NCBI GenBank assembly: GCA_037440765.1
Contig: JBBITL010000135.1
Coordinates: 1 to 7,553 of the forward strand
DNA from: DTKY01 sp037440765
GTDB taxonomy: Bacteria; Acidobacteriota; Terriglobia; Bryobacterales; Bryobacteraceae
DNA: 7,553 nucleotides
Reading direction: 5' to 3'
In this document: piece by piece, positions 1 through 5,853 of the stretch
Position numbering within the stretch: the first letter of the stretch is position 1
Layout of the letters: each line of letters begins with the position of its first letter
The notes under the pieces: model-generated
Databases searched by the model: none
What the model saw: only the letters and a program-made list of their open reading frames with translations
Told to the model about the DNA's origin: nothing
Translations under genes and position numbers: made by a program

Positions 1-123
1 GTCCCGGGGCACCCAACCGTTGTGCTCGTTGGCCCGGCCGTAGCGCTCCCGCCAGAAGTAGAACTTGCTGGCCGCCACCCCCAGCCAACCGATGAACCGT
101 CCGGCGCCGGTCTCGCCGGCCTC
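1..123 (-). pseudogene. IS3-like transposase fragment, cut by the window edge
   Basis: Reading the minus strand in the frame whose last codon is GAC at 3-1 gives a stretch containing RFIGWLGVAASKFYFWRERY followed by GRANEHNGWVPRD. From memory this matches the conserved N-terminal region (helix-turn-helix part, then an NEHNGWVPRD motif) of a group of IS3-like DDE transposases. The catalytic domain would lie to the left, outside the window. The frame is open back to a TGA at 177-175, but the first ~17 codons after that stop do not resemble the family, and no start codon with a ribosome binding site is visible. I therefore read the 5' end of the transposase as missing, replaced by the regulator-type gene to its right, which is in another frame. 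No terminal inverted repeat is recognisable at the junction. Confidence 0.65.
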
Positions 124-124
124 C

Positions 125-892
125 GGCCAGCGCCGGTTTCCTGCCGTGCGCCGCGATGAATCCTGCCAGACGTGTCATGGTCACCGTATCCGCCCAGGCG
201 ATCCTGTTCAGGCGCATGACCTCCCGGGCGGTGGCAGGAAATTGGGGGTCTCCGGAGACCTCCAGGGGCAGGCCCCTGGCTACGCAGATCAACACCTCGC
301 CGGAGTCCCGCCACACTGGACTCCAGAACCTATCAAGCGCGCTGGGCCGGCTCACCACTGCCCGCCCCAGCCATGCCACCAGGCCCAACAGGACTGCGGC
401 GGCGATCAAATACCCCACCGCTCGCGCCCGCCGGGGCCGCTCAGCGGGCGCCGTACGGGGCACGGCCAGAACCGCCGGCTCAAGGCCGCCTTCCACCGGT
501 CGTGGCGTCCTGCGGAAAACAGGCACATAGGACCCAACCGGGAGCTCGATATGGATCTCGCTGTCCCGGCCGGGCCCCTGATAGTAGTCCGCCAGACGCC
601 GGCGGACCTGTCCGGCAGTCGTCCGGACCACCGGGTCTGCGTTCGTATCGTAGGCCGGGTCCCGCCCGAAGACCTCCACTCCCAGCGTGCGCTCCTTCAG
701 GCCATCGGTCTTCCCCTCAAGCGCCTGGCTGACGACATAACGGAGGAAACGAGGGTACCGCCGGCTTATCCGGAACTGCGGCGTGTCAAGGATGCGGTCC
801 AGTTCCGCCCTAACCGCATCCTGCTCCTTGCCGCTGAGCGGGGTCCAGTAACCCTCGGCTGGTTTGGGGTGAGCAGCCTCTGCGTTCGGCAA
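125..892 (-). pseudogene. Winged-helix/adenylate-cyclase-like membrane regulator, C-terminus lost
   Basis: The minus-strand frame starting at TTG 892-890 has GAGGG at 904-900, seven bases upstream. A GTG at 976-974 would lengthen it but has no ribosome binding site. Residues 19-128 carry a conserved domain (RFLRYVVSQALEG, LKERTLGVEVFGRDPAYD, VRTTAGQVRRRLADYY, ELPVGSYVPVF) seen mainly in Acidobacteriota proteins loosely annotated as adenylate cyclase or winged-helix proteins; it is probably cytoplasmic and regulatory. A transmembrane helix follows at about 159-178 (YLIAAAVLLGLVAWLG). A presumably periplasmic domain begins with ALDRFWSPVW and continues to AWADTVTMTRLAGFIAAHG. Similarity stops near residue 256. 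Family members as I remember them continue for roughly 130 further residues; here the frame instead runs without a stop into transposase DNA and off the edge. I infer a truncated, probably non-functional gene. No catalytic cyclase domain is visible, so the cyclase label should not be taken literally. Confidence 0.75.
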
Positions 893-1062
893 CGGATCGC
901 CCTCAAGATGTCCGGAACGTGGCGATGGCCGTCTGAGCGTAGCAACAGGTGGCAGCGTGGCCCAACCCTTGGTCACTCAATAACATACAAGGGCCATTCC
1001 GCCGGTTCAGAACGGCGGCTCCGTGGCCGGCGCTACAGTAGCAAGCCGGCCCGAAGTCGCGG
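893..1062. other. Intergenic region with two adjacent hairpins
   Basis: No gene is supported here. One hairpin pairs CCGCC and GTTC (999-1003, 1005-1008, with a bulged G at 1004) with GAAC and GGCGG (1010-1018). The second pairs GGCCGGC (1025-1031) with GCCGGCC (1045-1051), and the inner GCTAC/GTAGC extends the stem across an AA bulge. They lie just downstream of the stop of the aldo/keto-reductase-like gene read from the right, so they could serve as terminator or mRNA-end structures, but neither has a clear U-tract. They could equally be a palindromic repeat remnant. Confidence 0.5.
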
Positions 1063-2001
1063 TCAGGTCGCTGCCGCGCCGTGCCGGGCCGTGAAATACG
1101 CGTTCTCCTTGACCTCGTCCTTTATGCGTGGGAACATCCCCACGCAGACAGAATCCACCGGCTTCATGCTACTGAAAGCCTGCTTGAATGCCTCCTCGGC
1201 GCTGCGTACCCGCCCGGCCGCCATGATCTTGAAGGCGCAGCAGGGCTTCTTCGTCTGCCGGAAAAAACTGTACATCCGCGGCGGGTCATCCTGAAGGTAG
1301 ACCTCGGACGGCATTTCCGGCAGCTCACCGCCCAGCAACTTGCGCAGTTCCTGCGGCGTGCGGCGGCGGTTGTAGACGCAGCCGGCGTAGAAGTCCACAT
1401 CCCAGCCGGCCTCCTCGACCATGGCCAGCACCTCCGGAATGTGAGTCCCCACCCCGACCATCTGCACGCCCAGATCGCGGAGCTTCTTGCAGTAGTCCCG
1501 GATGGTCTCCATCTTGCCGGCCCGATATGCGTCGTCGGTGCGTTCGCCCTGCACCCAGGCCGCCGCGGGCTTGACGGCCTTCCACAACTCGGCCGGGTCG
1601 TCAGTGGTCGCCTGCGCTATCAGGTGCATCCTGCCGCCCTCGCCCACGTACCGCTCCCAATCGGCCTGGGCCCGGCCCATGTGGACGTAGTTGTAGGCGT
1701 TCACGCCGAAACTCTCGCACCTGCGGAGGACCTCCAGCACCCTGGCCTGCGTGTACCATTCCCGCATCACCGTGCTGAGAATGTCGTTGAAGTGGCCGAA
1801 GCCGAGGAAGGTGTTGACGCCCGCCACCAGCCTGCTGATCTCAAGCTTGCCGAACCTGATCCTCGGCACCTTGATGTCGGAGTCGGGGATCGACGCGATC
1901 CTGCTGGTTAGCCCCTGCGCCGGCAGCGGGGATGCTCCGCCCGCCAGACCGGCTGCCAGGCCGGCCGTGGATTGAAGGAAACCCCTGCGCGTTTTCGGCA
2001 C
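1063..2001 (-). CDS. Tat-exported aldo/keto-reductase-like protein
   Basis: A 312-residue protein. The N-terminus has a twin-arginine motif (TRRGFLQ, R5-R6), a hydrophobic alanine/glycine-rich segment and a likely cleavage near PAQG, so it should be exported folded by Tat. The body begins VPRIRFGKLEISRLVAGVN, which resembles the first strand of aldo/keto reductases. It continues with motifs I associate with a Tat-linked TIM-barrel-like family common in Acidobacteriota and Planctomycetota: VGVGTHIPEV (182-191), EEAGWDVDFYAGCVYN (196-211), KPCCAFKIMAAGRV (252-265) and DSVCVGMFP (283-291). The substrate is unknown. I prefer GTG at 2001-1999 because GGGAGG lies four bases upstream; the longer start at 2016 would place that ribosome binding site inside the gene and has none of its own. 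The gene is divergent from the iron-sulfur gene, with 68 bp between the starts. It may lack some catalytic residues of true aldo/keto reductases. Confidence 0.8.
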   Translation of the reverse strand: MPKTRRGFLQSTAGLAAGLAGGASPLPAQGLTSRIASIPDSDIKVPRIRFGKLEISRLVAGVNTFLGFGHFNDILSTVMREWYTQARVLEVLRRCESFGVNAYNYVHMGRAQADWERYVGEGGRMHLIAQATTDDPAELWKAVKPAAAWVQGERTDDAYRAGKMETIRDYCKKLRDLGVQMVGVGTHIPEVLAMVEEAGWDVDFYAGCVYNRRRTPQELRKLLGGELPEMPSEVYLQDDPPRMYSFFRQTKKPCCAFKIMAAGRVRSAEEAFKQAFSSMKPVDSVCVGMFPRIKDEVKENAYFTARHGAAAT

Positions 2002-2045
2002 GCCCCCTCCCAGCACACAGGATAGCAGGCGATTGCCGGCGGGGC

Positions 2046-2051
2046 TACAAT
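2046..2051 (+). promoter_or_regulatory. Possible -10 element for the iron-sulfur/moaC unit
   Basis: TACAAT matches a sigma-70 -10 box at five of six positions. Transcription would begin a few bases before the GGAGG ribosome binding site at 2061-2065. I see no good -35 hexamer at 16-18 bp spacing, so this is tentative. The 68-bp gap between two divergent genes must hold promoters for both directions. Confidence 0.3.
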
Positions 2052-2069
2052 CGTACCCATGGAGGCCTC

Positions 2070-2525
2070 ATGGAGCGGACCATTTCCTTCGCACTGAATG
2101 GCAGGTCCACGAGTCTGACGGTGGATGACGAGCGCACGCTGTTGTGGGTGCTGAGAGGCGATCTGGGTCTCACCGGAACCAAGTTCGGCTGCGGCATCGG
2201 CCTGTGCGGCGCCTGCACGGTGGTGGTGAACAAGCATGCGGTGCGCTCTTGCGTCACGCCGGTGAAGGAGGTGGAAGGCAAGCAGGTGCTGACCATCGAG
2301 GGCCTGGGAGACAAGCAACTGCACGCCGTACAGCAGGCGTTCGTGGACCACCACGCGTTCCAGTGCGGCTTCTGCACGCCGGGCATGATCATGAGCGCCT
2401 ACGCTCTGCTGATCGAGACCCCGCGCCCCACCCGCGATCAGATCGTCGGGTGCCTGGAAGACAATCTCTGCCGGTGCGGATCGCACCCGCGCGTCATCCA
2501 GGCTGTCGAGCAAGCCGCCAGATGA
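2070..2525 (+). CDS. [2Fe-2S] subunit of a xanthine dehydrogenase/isoquinoline oxidoreductase-type molybdenum hydroxylase
   Basis: A 151-residue protein, the usual length for the small iron-sulfur subunit (IorA/CoxS/XdhC-like). Residues 1-75 form a plant-type ferredoxin domain with cysteines 41, 46, 49 and 61 (CGIGLCGACT then a downstream Cys). The C-terminal helical domain carries the second cluster at cysteines 99, 102, 134 and 136 (CGFCTPGM and CRCGSHP). All eight ligands are present. In the family this subunit passes electrons from the molybdopterin active site to an acceptor. The start is ATG 2070 with GGAGG four bases upstream; the upstream ATG at 2059 is out of frame. The stop overlaps the next start (ATGA at 2522-2525), so it is probably translationally coupled to moaC. 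No large molybdenum-binding subunit and no FAD subunit lie in the window, so it is an orphan here. No Tat signal is present. Confidence 0.93.
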   Translation: MERTISFALNGRSTSLTVDDERTLLWVLRGDLGLTGTKFGCGIGLCGACTVVVNKHAVRSCVTPVKEVEGKQVLTIEGLGDKQLHAVQQAFVDHHAFQCGFCTPGMIMSAYALLIETPRPTRDQIVGCLEDNLCRCGSHPRVIQAVEQAAR

Positions 2526-3016
2526 GCCGGCGTGGCCTGCAACACATCGCCAGGCAGGGCCAGGCCCGGATGGTGAGCCTCGAGGGCAAGGCGTCCACGG
2601 CGCGCACGGCCCGCGCCGAGGCCTGGGTGGACGTGGGCCGTTCCATCGCGGGGCTGCTCAGGCGGAGCGGCGGCCTGGCCAAGGGCAACGTCCTTGAGAC
2701 CGCGAGGCTCGCGGGCATAATGGCCGCCAAGCGGGCCAGCGAATTGATCCCCCTGTGCCACCCCCTTTCGCTCGATGCGGTGGAAGTGGACGCCGCGCTC
2801 GCCGGAAGCCGCGTGCGCCTGGAGGCGCGCGTGGCCTCGGAGGGCAAGACCGGCGTGGAGATGGAAGCCCTCACGGCGGCGGCGGTCGCCGCGCTCACCG
2901 TCTATGACATGGTGAAGTCAGCCGGCAAGGGGGTCGAGATAGGCCCGATCCGGCTGCTTGAGAAGACCGGCGGCAAGTCCGGACGCTGGACCGGCGGCGG
3001 AGCGGGGAAGGCCTGA
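2522..3016 (+). CDS. moaC: Cyclic pyranopterin monophosphate synthase MoaC
   Basis: A 164-residue protein, typical for MoaC. With MoaA it converts GTP to cyclic pyranopterin monophosphate, the first committed step of molybdenum cofactor synthesis, in the cytoplasm. The sequence aligns well with E. coli MoaC as I remember it: MVSLEGKASTARTARAEAWV near the N-terminus, KGNVLETARLAGIMAAKR (from K54), LIPLCHPLSL (H80), GKTGVEMEALTAA (108-120), LTVYDMVKSAGKGVEIGPIRLLEKTGGKSG (125-154). The residues corresponding to E. coli K51, H77, D128 and K131 are all kept (K54, H80, D129, K132), so it should be active. It starts with ATG inside the stop of the iron-sulfur subunit gene. That coupling makes sense because such hydroxylases need molybdopterin. 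moaA and other moa/moe genes are not in the window. Transcription probably stops at the palindrome at 3072-3109. Confidence 0.95.
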   Translation: MSRRGLQHIARQGQARMVSLEGKASTARTARAEAWVDVGRSIAGLLRRSGGLAKGNVLETARLAGIMAAKRASELIPLCHPLSLDAVEVDAALAGSRVRLEARVASEGKTGVEMEALTAAAVAALTVYDMVKSAGKGVEIGPIRLLEKTGGKSGRWTGGGAGKA

Positions 3017-3060
3017 GCGGCGCTGAAGCCCCGAGTCAGAAGCTCGCTGAACAAATGCGC

Positions 3061-3124
3061 CCGCTGACGCGCGCGGTTCTGTGCTTTCGAGGTGTTGCAC
3101 AGAACCGCGGCCGTGCGGGAGCGG
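3061..3124 (+). repeat. Palindromic intergenic repeat, copy 1
   Basis: This element has an outer arm CCGCT (3061-3065) complementary to AGCGG (3120-3124) and a perfect 13-bp inner inverted repeat, CGCGGTTCTGTGC (3072-3084) against GCACAGAACCGCG (3097-3109). It shares its right half (GCAC.GAACCGCGGCCG...GGGAGCGG) and inner arm with a second copy at 5284-5341 in the same orientation. Both copies sit between genes. It is probably a genome-wide dispersed palindrome; I do not know a name for it. Confidence 0.65.
3072..3109. terminator. Perfect 13-bp stem between convergent genes, likely bidirectional terminator
   Basis: The stem has 13 perfect pairs and a 12-base loop (TTTCGAGGTGTT). It lies 55 bp after the moaC stop and 42 bp from the uspA-like stop on the other strand, so it could end transcription from both sides. 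There is no clear U-tract on either side, so it may act by another route or simply be a mobile palindrome tolerated there. Confidence 0.45.
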
Positions 3125-3151
3125 GCTTGCAGGCCTGCGGACTTCCGGCCC

Positions 3152-3598
3152 CTAGGACGCCCGGCCGCCCCTAACCGTCAGCACCGGCACATCGCTTTCG
3201 CGCAACACCCGGTCGGTGACGCTGCCCAGCATGAGCCGTTTCAGCCCTCCCCGGCCGTGCGTCCCCATGACGATCAGGTCCGCCTTGGTTTCCCCTGCCG
3301 CCTTGTGGATGGCGTCCACGGGCAAGCCCTCCACGACCAGGAGTTCGACCATGCCCTCCACGCCCGTGTCCTTGACGAAGCCGCGCAGGGCGGCTTCCGC
3401 CTCCTGGAAGGAACTGCGGAATTGCTGCTCCAGTTCGGCGAGCTTGCTCTTGGTGAAGTAGGGCGGCGCGGTGAAGGTGTTGGCGTACAGGACCGTCAGC
3501 CGCGCATCGAGGCGGCGCGCGAGCTCCGCCGCGTACCGCAGCGCATCGGCGGAGAGTCCGCTGAGGTCAACCGGACACAGAATATGGCTCAGTGGCAT
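3152..3598 (-). CDS. Universal stress protein (UspA family)
   Basis: A 148-residue single-domain Usp. The N-terminus MPLSHILCPVDLSGLSADALRYAAELARRL is the first strand and helix of the fold. The C-terminal GTHGRGG..RLMLGSVTDRVLRESDVPVLTV contains the ATP-binding pattern G-x2-G-x9-G-S (G112, G115, G125, S126). It is therefore expected to be of the nucleotide-binding type, acting in the cytoplasm in stress survival; its target is not inferable. I chose ATG 3598 because it begins the first core strand. GGAGG lies about 11 bases upstream, slightly far. The reading frame stays open much further upstream, but that extension overlaps the divergent PP-loop gene and has no Usp similarity. The gene is convergent with moaC and divergent from the ATP pyrophosphatase gene (127 bp between starts). 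Confidence 0.93.
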   Translation of the reverse strand: MPLSHILCPVDLSGLSADALRYAAELARRLDARLTVLYANTFTAPPYFTKSKLAELEQQFRSSFQEAEAALRGFVKDTGVEGMVELLVVEGLPVDAIHKAAGETKADLIVMGTHGRGGLKRLMLGSVTDRVLRESDVPVLTVRGGRAS

Positions 3599-3685
3599 CG
3601 GGGATTCAGCCTCCACGTCATAGGATTCAGATGCTGGAGCAACGGTGACCGAAAAAGGCCTTTCCCACCCTCTTGTCCCCCGATG

Positions 3686-3691
3686 TATACT
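3686..3691 (+). promoter_or_regulatory. Possible -10 box upstream of the PP-loop gene
   Basis: TATACT lies 35 bp before the GTG start of the GMP-synthetase-like gene and fits a sigma-70 -10 hexamer, five of six. No convincing -35 is visible. This 127-bp divergent region must also serve the uspA-like gene on the other strand. Confidence 0.35.
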
Positions 3692-3725
3692 TTCACGTGC
3701 ACTGGTTCGGAACTGGAGGACGGCC

Positions 3726-4691
3726 GTGAAGATCGTCGAGATTCCCGCCCGCAAGCTGGACAGCAAGGCATTCATCAAGGAGAAAGTGCAGGAGATTTCG
3801 GACACCGTAGGCGACGGCACGGCCATCACCGCCCTGTCAGGAGGCGTGGACTCCTCGGTGGTGACCATGTTGGGCCACCTGGCGCTCGGCGCCCGGCTCA
3901 GGACCTGCTTCGTCGACAACGGCCTCATGCGCAAGGACGAGCCGCAGACGGTGGCCAGGCTGTTCCGCCGCATCGGCATCCGGGTGGAGTTGCTCGACGC
4001 GCAGAAATCCTTCTTCGACGCCTTGAAGGGACTGCGCGACCCTGAAGAGAAGCGGGAGGCCATCACCCAGACTTTCTACAAGAAGGTGTTCGGCCAGCTC
4101 GTCAAGACGAGCGGCGCGCGCTACCTGTTGCAGGGGACCATCCTGACGGACATCGAGGAGACCGTGGCGGGCGTCAAGCGGCAGCACAACGTTCTGGAAC
4201 AGCTCGGCATAGAGCCGCGCGAGGCCTTCGGCTACAGCGTCATCGAACCCGTGGTGCAGCTCCGCAAGGATGGGGTGCGGAAGCTGGCCAAGGCGCTGGG
4301 GCTGCCGGTTTCCCTCTACAAGAGGATGCCGTTCCCCGGTCCGGCGCTGGCCGCGCGGGTGGTCGGCGAAGTGACTCCGGAGAGGATCGAGATCGCCAGG
4401 GCGGCCACGGCGATAGTGGAATCCGAGCTGAGAAACGTCAAGGCGTTTCAGTACCTGGCCGTCCTGCACGAGGATCAATTCGCCGGCATGCGGGAGGGCA
4501 GGCGCGAATTCGGCCGGCAGATCGAGGTCCGCTGCTGGAGCAGCGTGGACGCCCGCACCGCCAAGCCCGTGTGGCTGCCGCGCAGGGAACTGCAACGGCT
4601 GGCCAACCGGCTCACGCGGGAGGTCCCCGGAGTGGTCAGCGTGACCTACAATATCGCCTCTAAACCGCCCTCCACCATGGAGGCCGTCTAG
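3726..4691 (+). CDS. Stand-alone GMP-synthetase-like ATP pyrophosphatase (GuaA C-terminal half; often called ExsB-like)
   Basis: A 321-residue protein. It starts with GTG, preceded by GGAGGA at 3715-3720 (five-base spacing). Residues 31-200 are a PP-loop ATP pyrophosphatase: the loop is SGGVDSS (38-44), then FVDNGLMRKDE (62-72), DPEEKREAI (105-113), LLQGTILTDIEET (134-146) and the KRQHNV segment (151-156). Residues 200-321 match the GMP synthetase C-terminal dimerisation domain (MPFPGPALAARVVGEVTPER, VRCWSSVDARTAK, PGVVSVTYNIASKPPSTMEA). GMP synthetase adenylates XMP and aminates it with ammonia from a glutaminase domain. Here the glutaminase is absent from the protein and from the window. 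The sequence departs from canonical GuaA: Met replaces the usual His/Gln in the R-H/Q-PFPGP motif, and the terminus is STMEAV rather than the T-I-E-W-E type end near the XMP site. It could be a real two-subunit GMP synthetase component or a paralogue acting on another substrate. I recall similar proteins labelled ExsB family, without proven function. Confidence 0.85.
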   Translation: MKIVEIPARKLDSKAFIKEKVQEISDTVGDGTAITALSGGVDSSVVTMLGHLALGARLRTCFVDNGLMRKDEPQTVARLFRRIGIRVELLDAQKSFFDALKGLRDPEEKREAITQTFYKKVFGQLVKTSGARYLLQGTILTDIEETVAGVKRQHNVLEQLGIEPREAFGYSVIEPVVQLRKDGVRKLAKALGLPVSLYKRMPFPGPALAARVVGEVTPERIEIARAATAIVESELRNVKAFQYLAVLHEDQFAGMREGRREFGRQIEVRCWSSVDARTAKPVWLPRRELQRLANRLTREVPGVVSVTYNIASKPPSTMEAV

Positions 4692-4741
4692 CACGCTGTG
4701 TTAATCTGAAGGTGCAAAAACGCATCAGGAGCAGATTTGTC

Positions 4742-5263
4742 ATGTTTGGATCCTTCAGGCCGCGGTGGTTTCCGGTCGTCGCCTTGCCCCTTCTGGCCGC
4801 ATCTCCGGCTCTTGCCCAGCTCAAGGTAGCCGTGATCGCGTCCCAGACGGCCTTGTCCGAGACGGCCGAGATCAAGAAGGCCCAGCTCGATCTGGAGGCC
4901 AAGTACAAGCCCCGTCAGGATCAGATAGCGAAGCTCAACAAGGAACTGGAGATCATCAACAACCAGTTGAGCCTGGGCGACAAGCTCACCTTGCAGGCGC
5001 AGGCGGACCTTACCCTGGATGGCCGGCGCAAGCAGCGCGATCTCCAGCGCCTGACCGAGGACCTGGAGGCGGAGGTCGAGCGCGACAGAGGCGACATCGT
5101 GACCCGCAGCAGCCAGCGCATGCGCCTGGTCATTGAGAAACTGGCCCAGGAGAAGGGCCTGGACCTGGTCGTCGAGGCCGGGACCACCCTTTTCATGAAG
5201 CCCGAACTGGACCTGACCAAAGAAGCAGTGGCCGCCTACGACAAGGCCCATCCGGCCAAGTAG
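4742..5263 (+). CDS. OmpH/Skp-like periplasmic protein
   Basis: A 173-residue protein. The start at ATG 4742 gives a good Sec signal peptide: basic start with R6 and R8, hydrophobic core PVVALPLLAASP, and cleavage after ALA near residue 25. AGGAG sits ten bases upstream at 4727-4731. A GTG at 4712 would add ten residues before the signal and is less likely. After cleavage comes LKVAVIASQTAL, the short beta strand typical of the family, then long charged helices at about 42-140 that should form coiled-coil tentacles, and a closing strand GLDLVVEAGTTLFM (139-152). Skp family members are trimeric chaperones that escort outer membrane proteins through the periplasm. This points to a Gram-negative envelope. 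It lies 50 bp after the PP-loop gene and may share its transcript. It is not next to bamA or lpxD here, where skp is often found, so a role other than classical Skp is possible. Confidence 0.85.
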   Translation: MFGSFRPRWFPVVALPLLAASPALAQLKVAVIASQTALSETAEIKKAQLDLEAKYKPRQDQIAKLNKELEIINNQLSLGDKLTLQAQADLTLDGRRKQRDLQRLTEDLEAEVERDRGDIVTRSSQRMRLVIEKLAQEKGLDLVVEAGTTLFMKPELDLTKEAVAAYDKAHPAK

Positions 5264-5283
5264 GGGACCCGTGATCACGTCGG

Positions 5284-5341
5284 CCGCTCGCTAACGCTCG
5301 CGGTTTGGTGTCAGCACGGAACCGCGGCCGCAAGGGAGCGG
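5284..5341 (+). repeat. Palindromic intergenic repeat, copy 2
   Basis: The outer arm CCGCTC (5284-5289) is complementary to GAGCGG (5336-5341), and the inner arm CGCGGTT (5299-5305) to AACCGCG (5320-5326). The segment 5314-5341 matches 3097-3124 of copy 1 with few differences (28 bp, four mismatches by eye), in the same orientation. Its right end GGGAG (5334-5338) is positioned as the ribosome binding site of the following gene. Confidence 0.65.
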
Positions 5342-5346
5342 CGCAG

Positions 5347-5808
5347 ATGAATCCCATGCCCGGCTATCTGGAGACATACGGCGCCGGCGAGGAGAAGCGC
5401 GAGCGGCTGCTGAAGAGACTCGCCCTGGTTGTGGCCGTGCTGGCCGTGGCCGGCGGGACGCTCTATTTTGTCTTCCGAAACTATCGGGAGACCCGGCAGG
5501 CGGAACAGTTCTTCGATTTGCTGCGCCAGAAGGACTACACGGCGGCCTATGCCCTGTGGGGCTGCACGCCGGACACTCCGTGCCCTCACTACAGCATGGA
5601 CAGGTTCATGGAGGACTGGGGGCCGTCGAGCAGCCACTCCGACCTCGGCGCGCTCCGGATCACCAAGGTGCGCGGCTGCTCCTCCGGAGTGATTATCGAG
5701 AGCGACTTCGGAGGCGGCGTCGTCGAACATCTGTGGGTGGATCGCGCCGGGCGCAGCCTCGGATTTGCTCCGTTCCCCGTCTGCAACCCGCGCTACGTGC
5801 CCAAGTAG
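5347..5808 (+). CDS. Small single-pass membrane protein with four cysteines, unknown function
   Basis: A 153-residue protein. I do not recognise a named family. A short charged cytoplasmic N-terminus (KRERLLKR at 17-24) precedes one transmembrane helix at about 25-43 (LALVVAVLAVAGGTLYFVF). The remaining ~105 residues should be periplasmic. The segment AEQFFDLLRQKDYTAAYALWG (52-72) looks like the first helices of an NTF2-like/DUF4878-type fold, followed by strands (LRITKVRGCSSGVIIESDF, VVEHLWVDRAGRSLGFAPF). Cysteines at 73, 79, 111 and 146 could form two disulfides. Start chosen at ATG 5347 because GGGAG lies eight bases upstream. The longer frame from 5305 would begin inside the palindromic repeat. 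The stop is nine bases before the end of the chimeric transposase frame on the other strand. Confidence 0.75.
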   Translation: MNPMPGYLETYGAGEEKRERLLKRLALVVAVLAVAGGTLYFVFRNYRETRQAEQFFDLLRQKDYTAAYALWGCTPDTPCPHYSMDRFMEDWGPSSSHSDLGALRITKVRGCSSGVIIESDFGGGVVEHLWVDRAGRSLGFAPFPVCNPRYVPK

Positions 5809-5853
5809 CGGGCCGCCTTACATGTCGATCGGGGGCGCATCCACCATGGCGGC

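Noticed and set aside
125..892. Adenylate cyclase function for the left-edge regulator
   Set aside because: Only the family's N-terminal domain, membrane helix and part of a periplasmic domain are visible; no cyclase catalytic domain is present.
65..1294. Long plus-strand open frame of 409 codons
   Set aside because: It has no recognisable motif and low-complexity composition, and lies opposite the regulator gene and the end of the Tat protein gene, both well supported on the minus strand. It is a high-GC shadow.
1081..1911. Plus-strand open frame of 276 codons opposite the Tat protein gene
   Set aside because: Rich in His, Ala, Leu and Val with no motif; mirror of the minus-strand gene.
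2059..2069. ATG at 2059 as start of the iron-sulfur subunit
   Set aside because: It is out of frame with the ferredoxin domain; the ATG at 2070 is in frame and has GGAGG upstream.
3599..4066. N-terminal extension of the universal stress protein
   Set aside because: It would overlap the start of the PP-loop gene on the other strand and has no similarity to the family; the Usp fold begins at 3598.
3837..4694. Minus-strand open frame of 285 codons opposite the PP-loop gene
   Set aside because: Antisense shadow of a strongly supported gene, with no motif.
5818..5853. C-terminal tail of the chimeric frame (AAMVDAPPIDM) as a functional peptide
   Set aside because: It follows the point where pump similarity ends and shows no known motif; most likely random read-through to the first stop.
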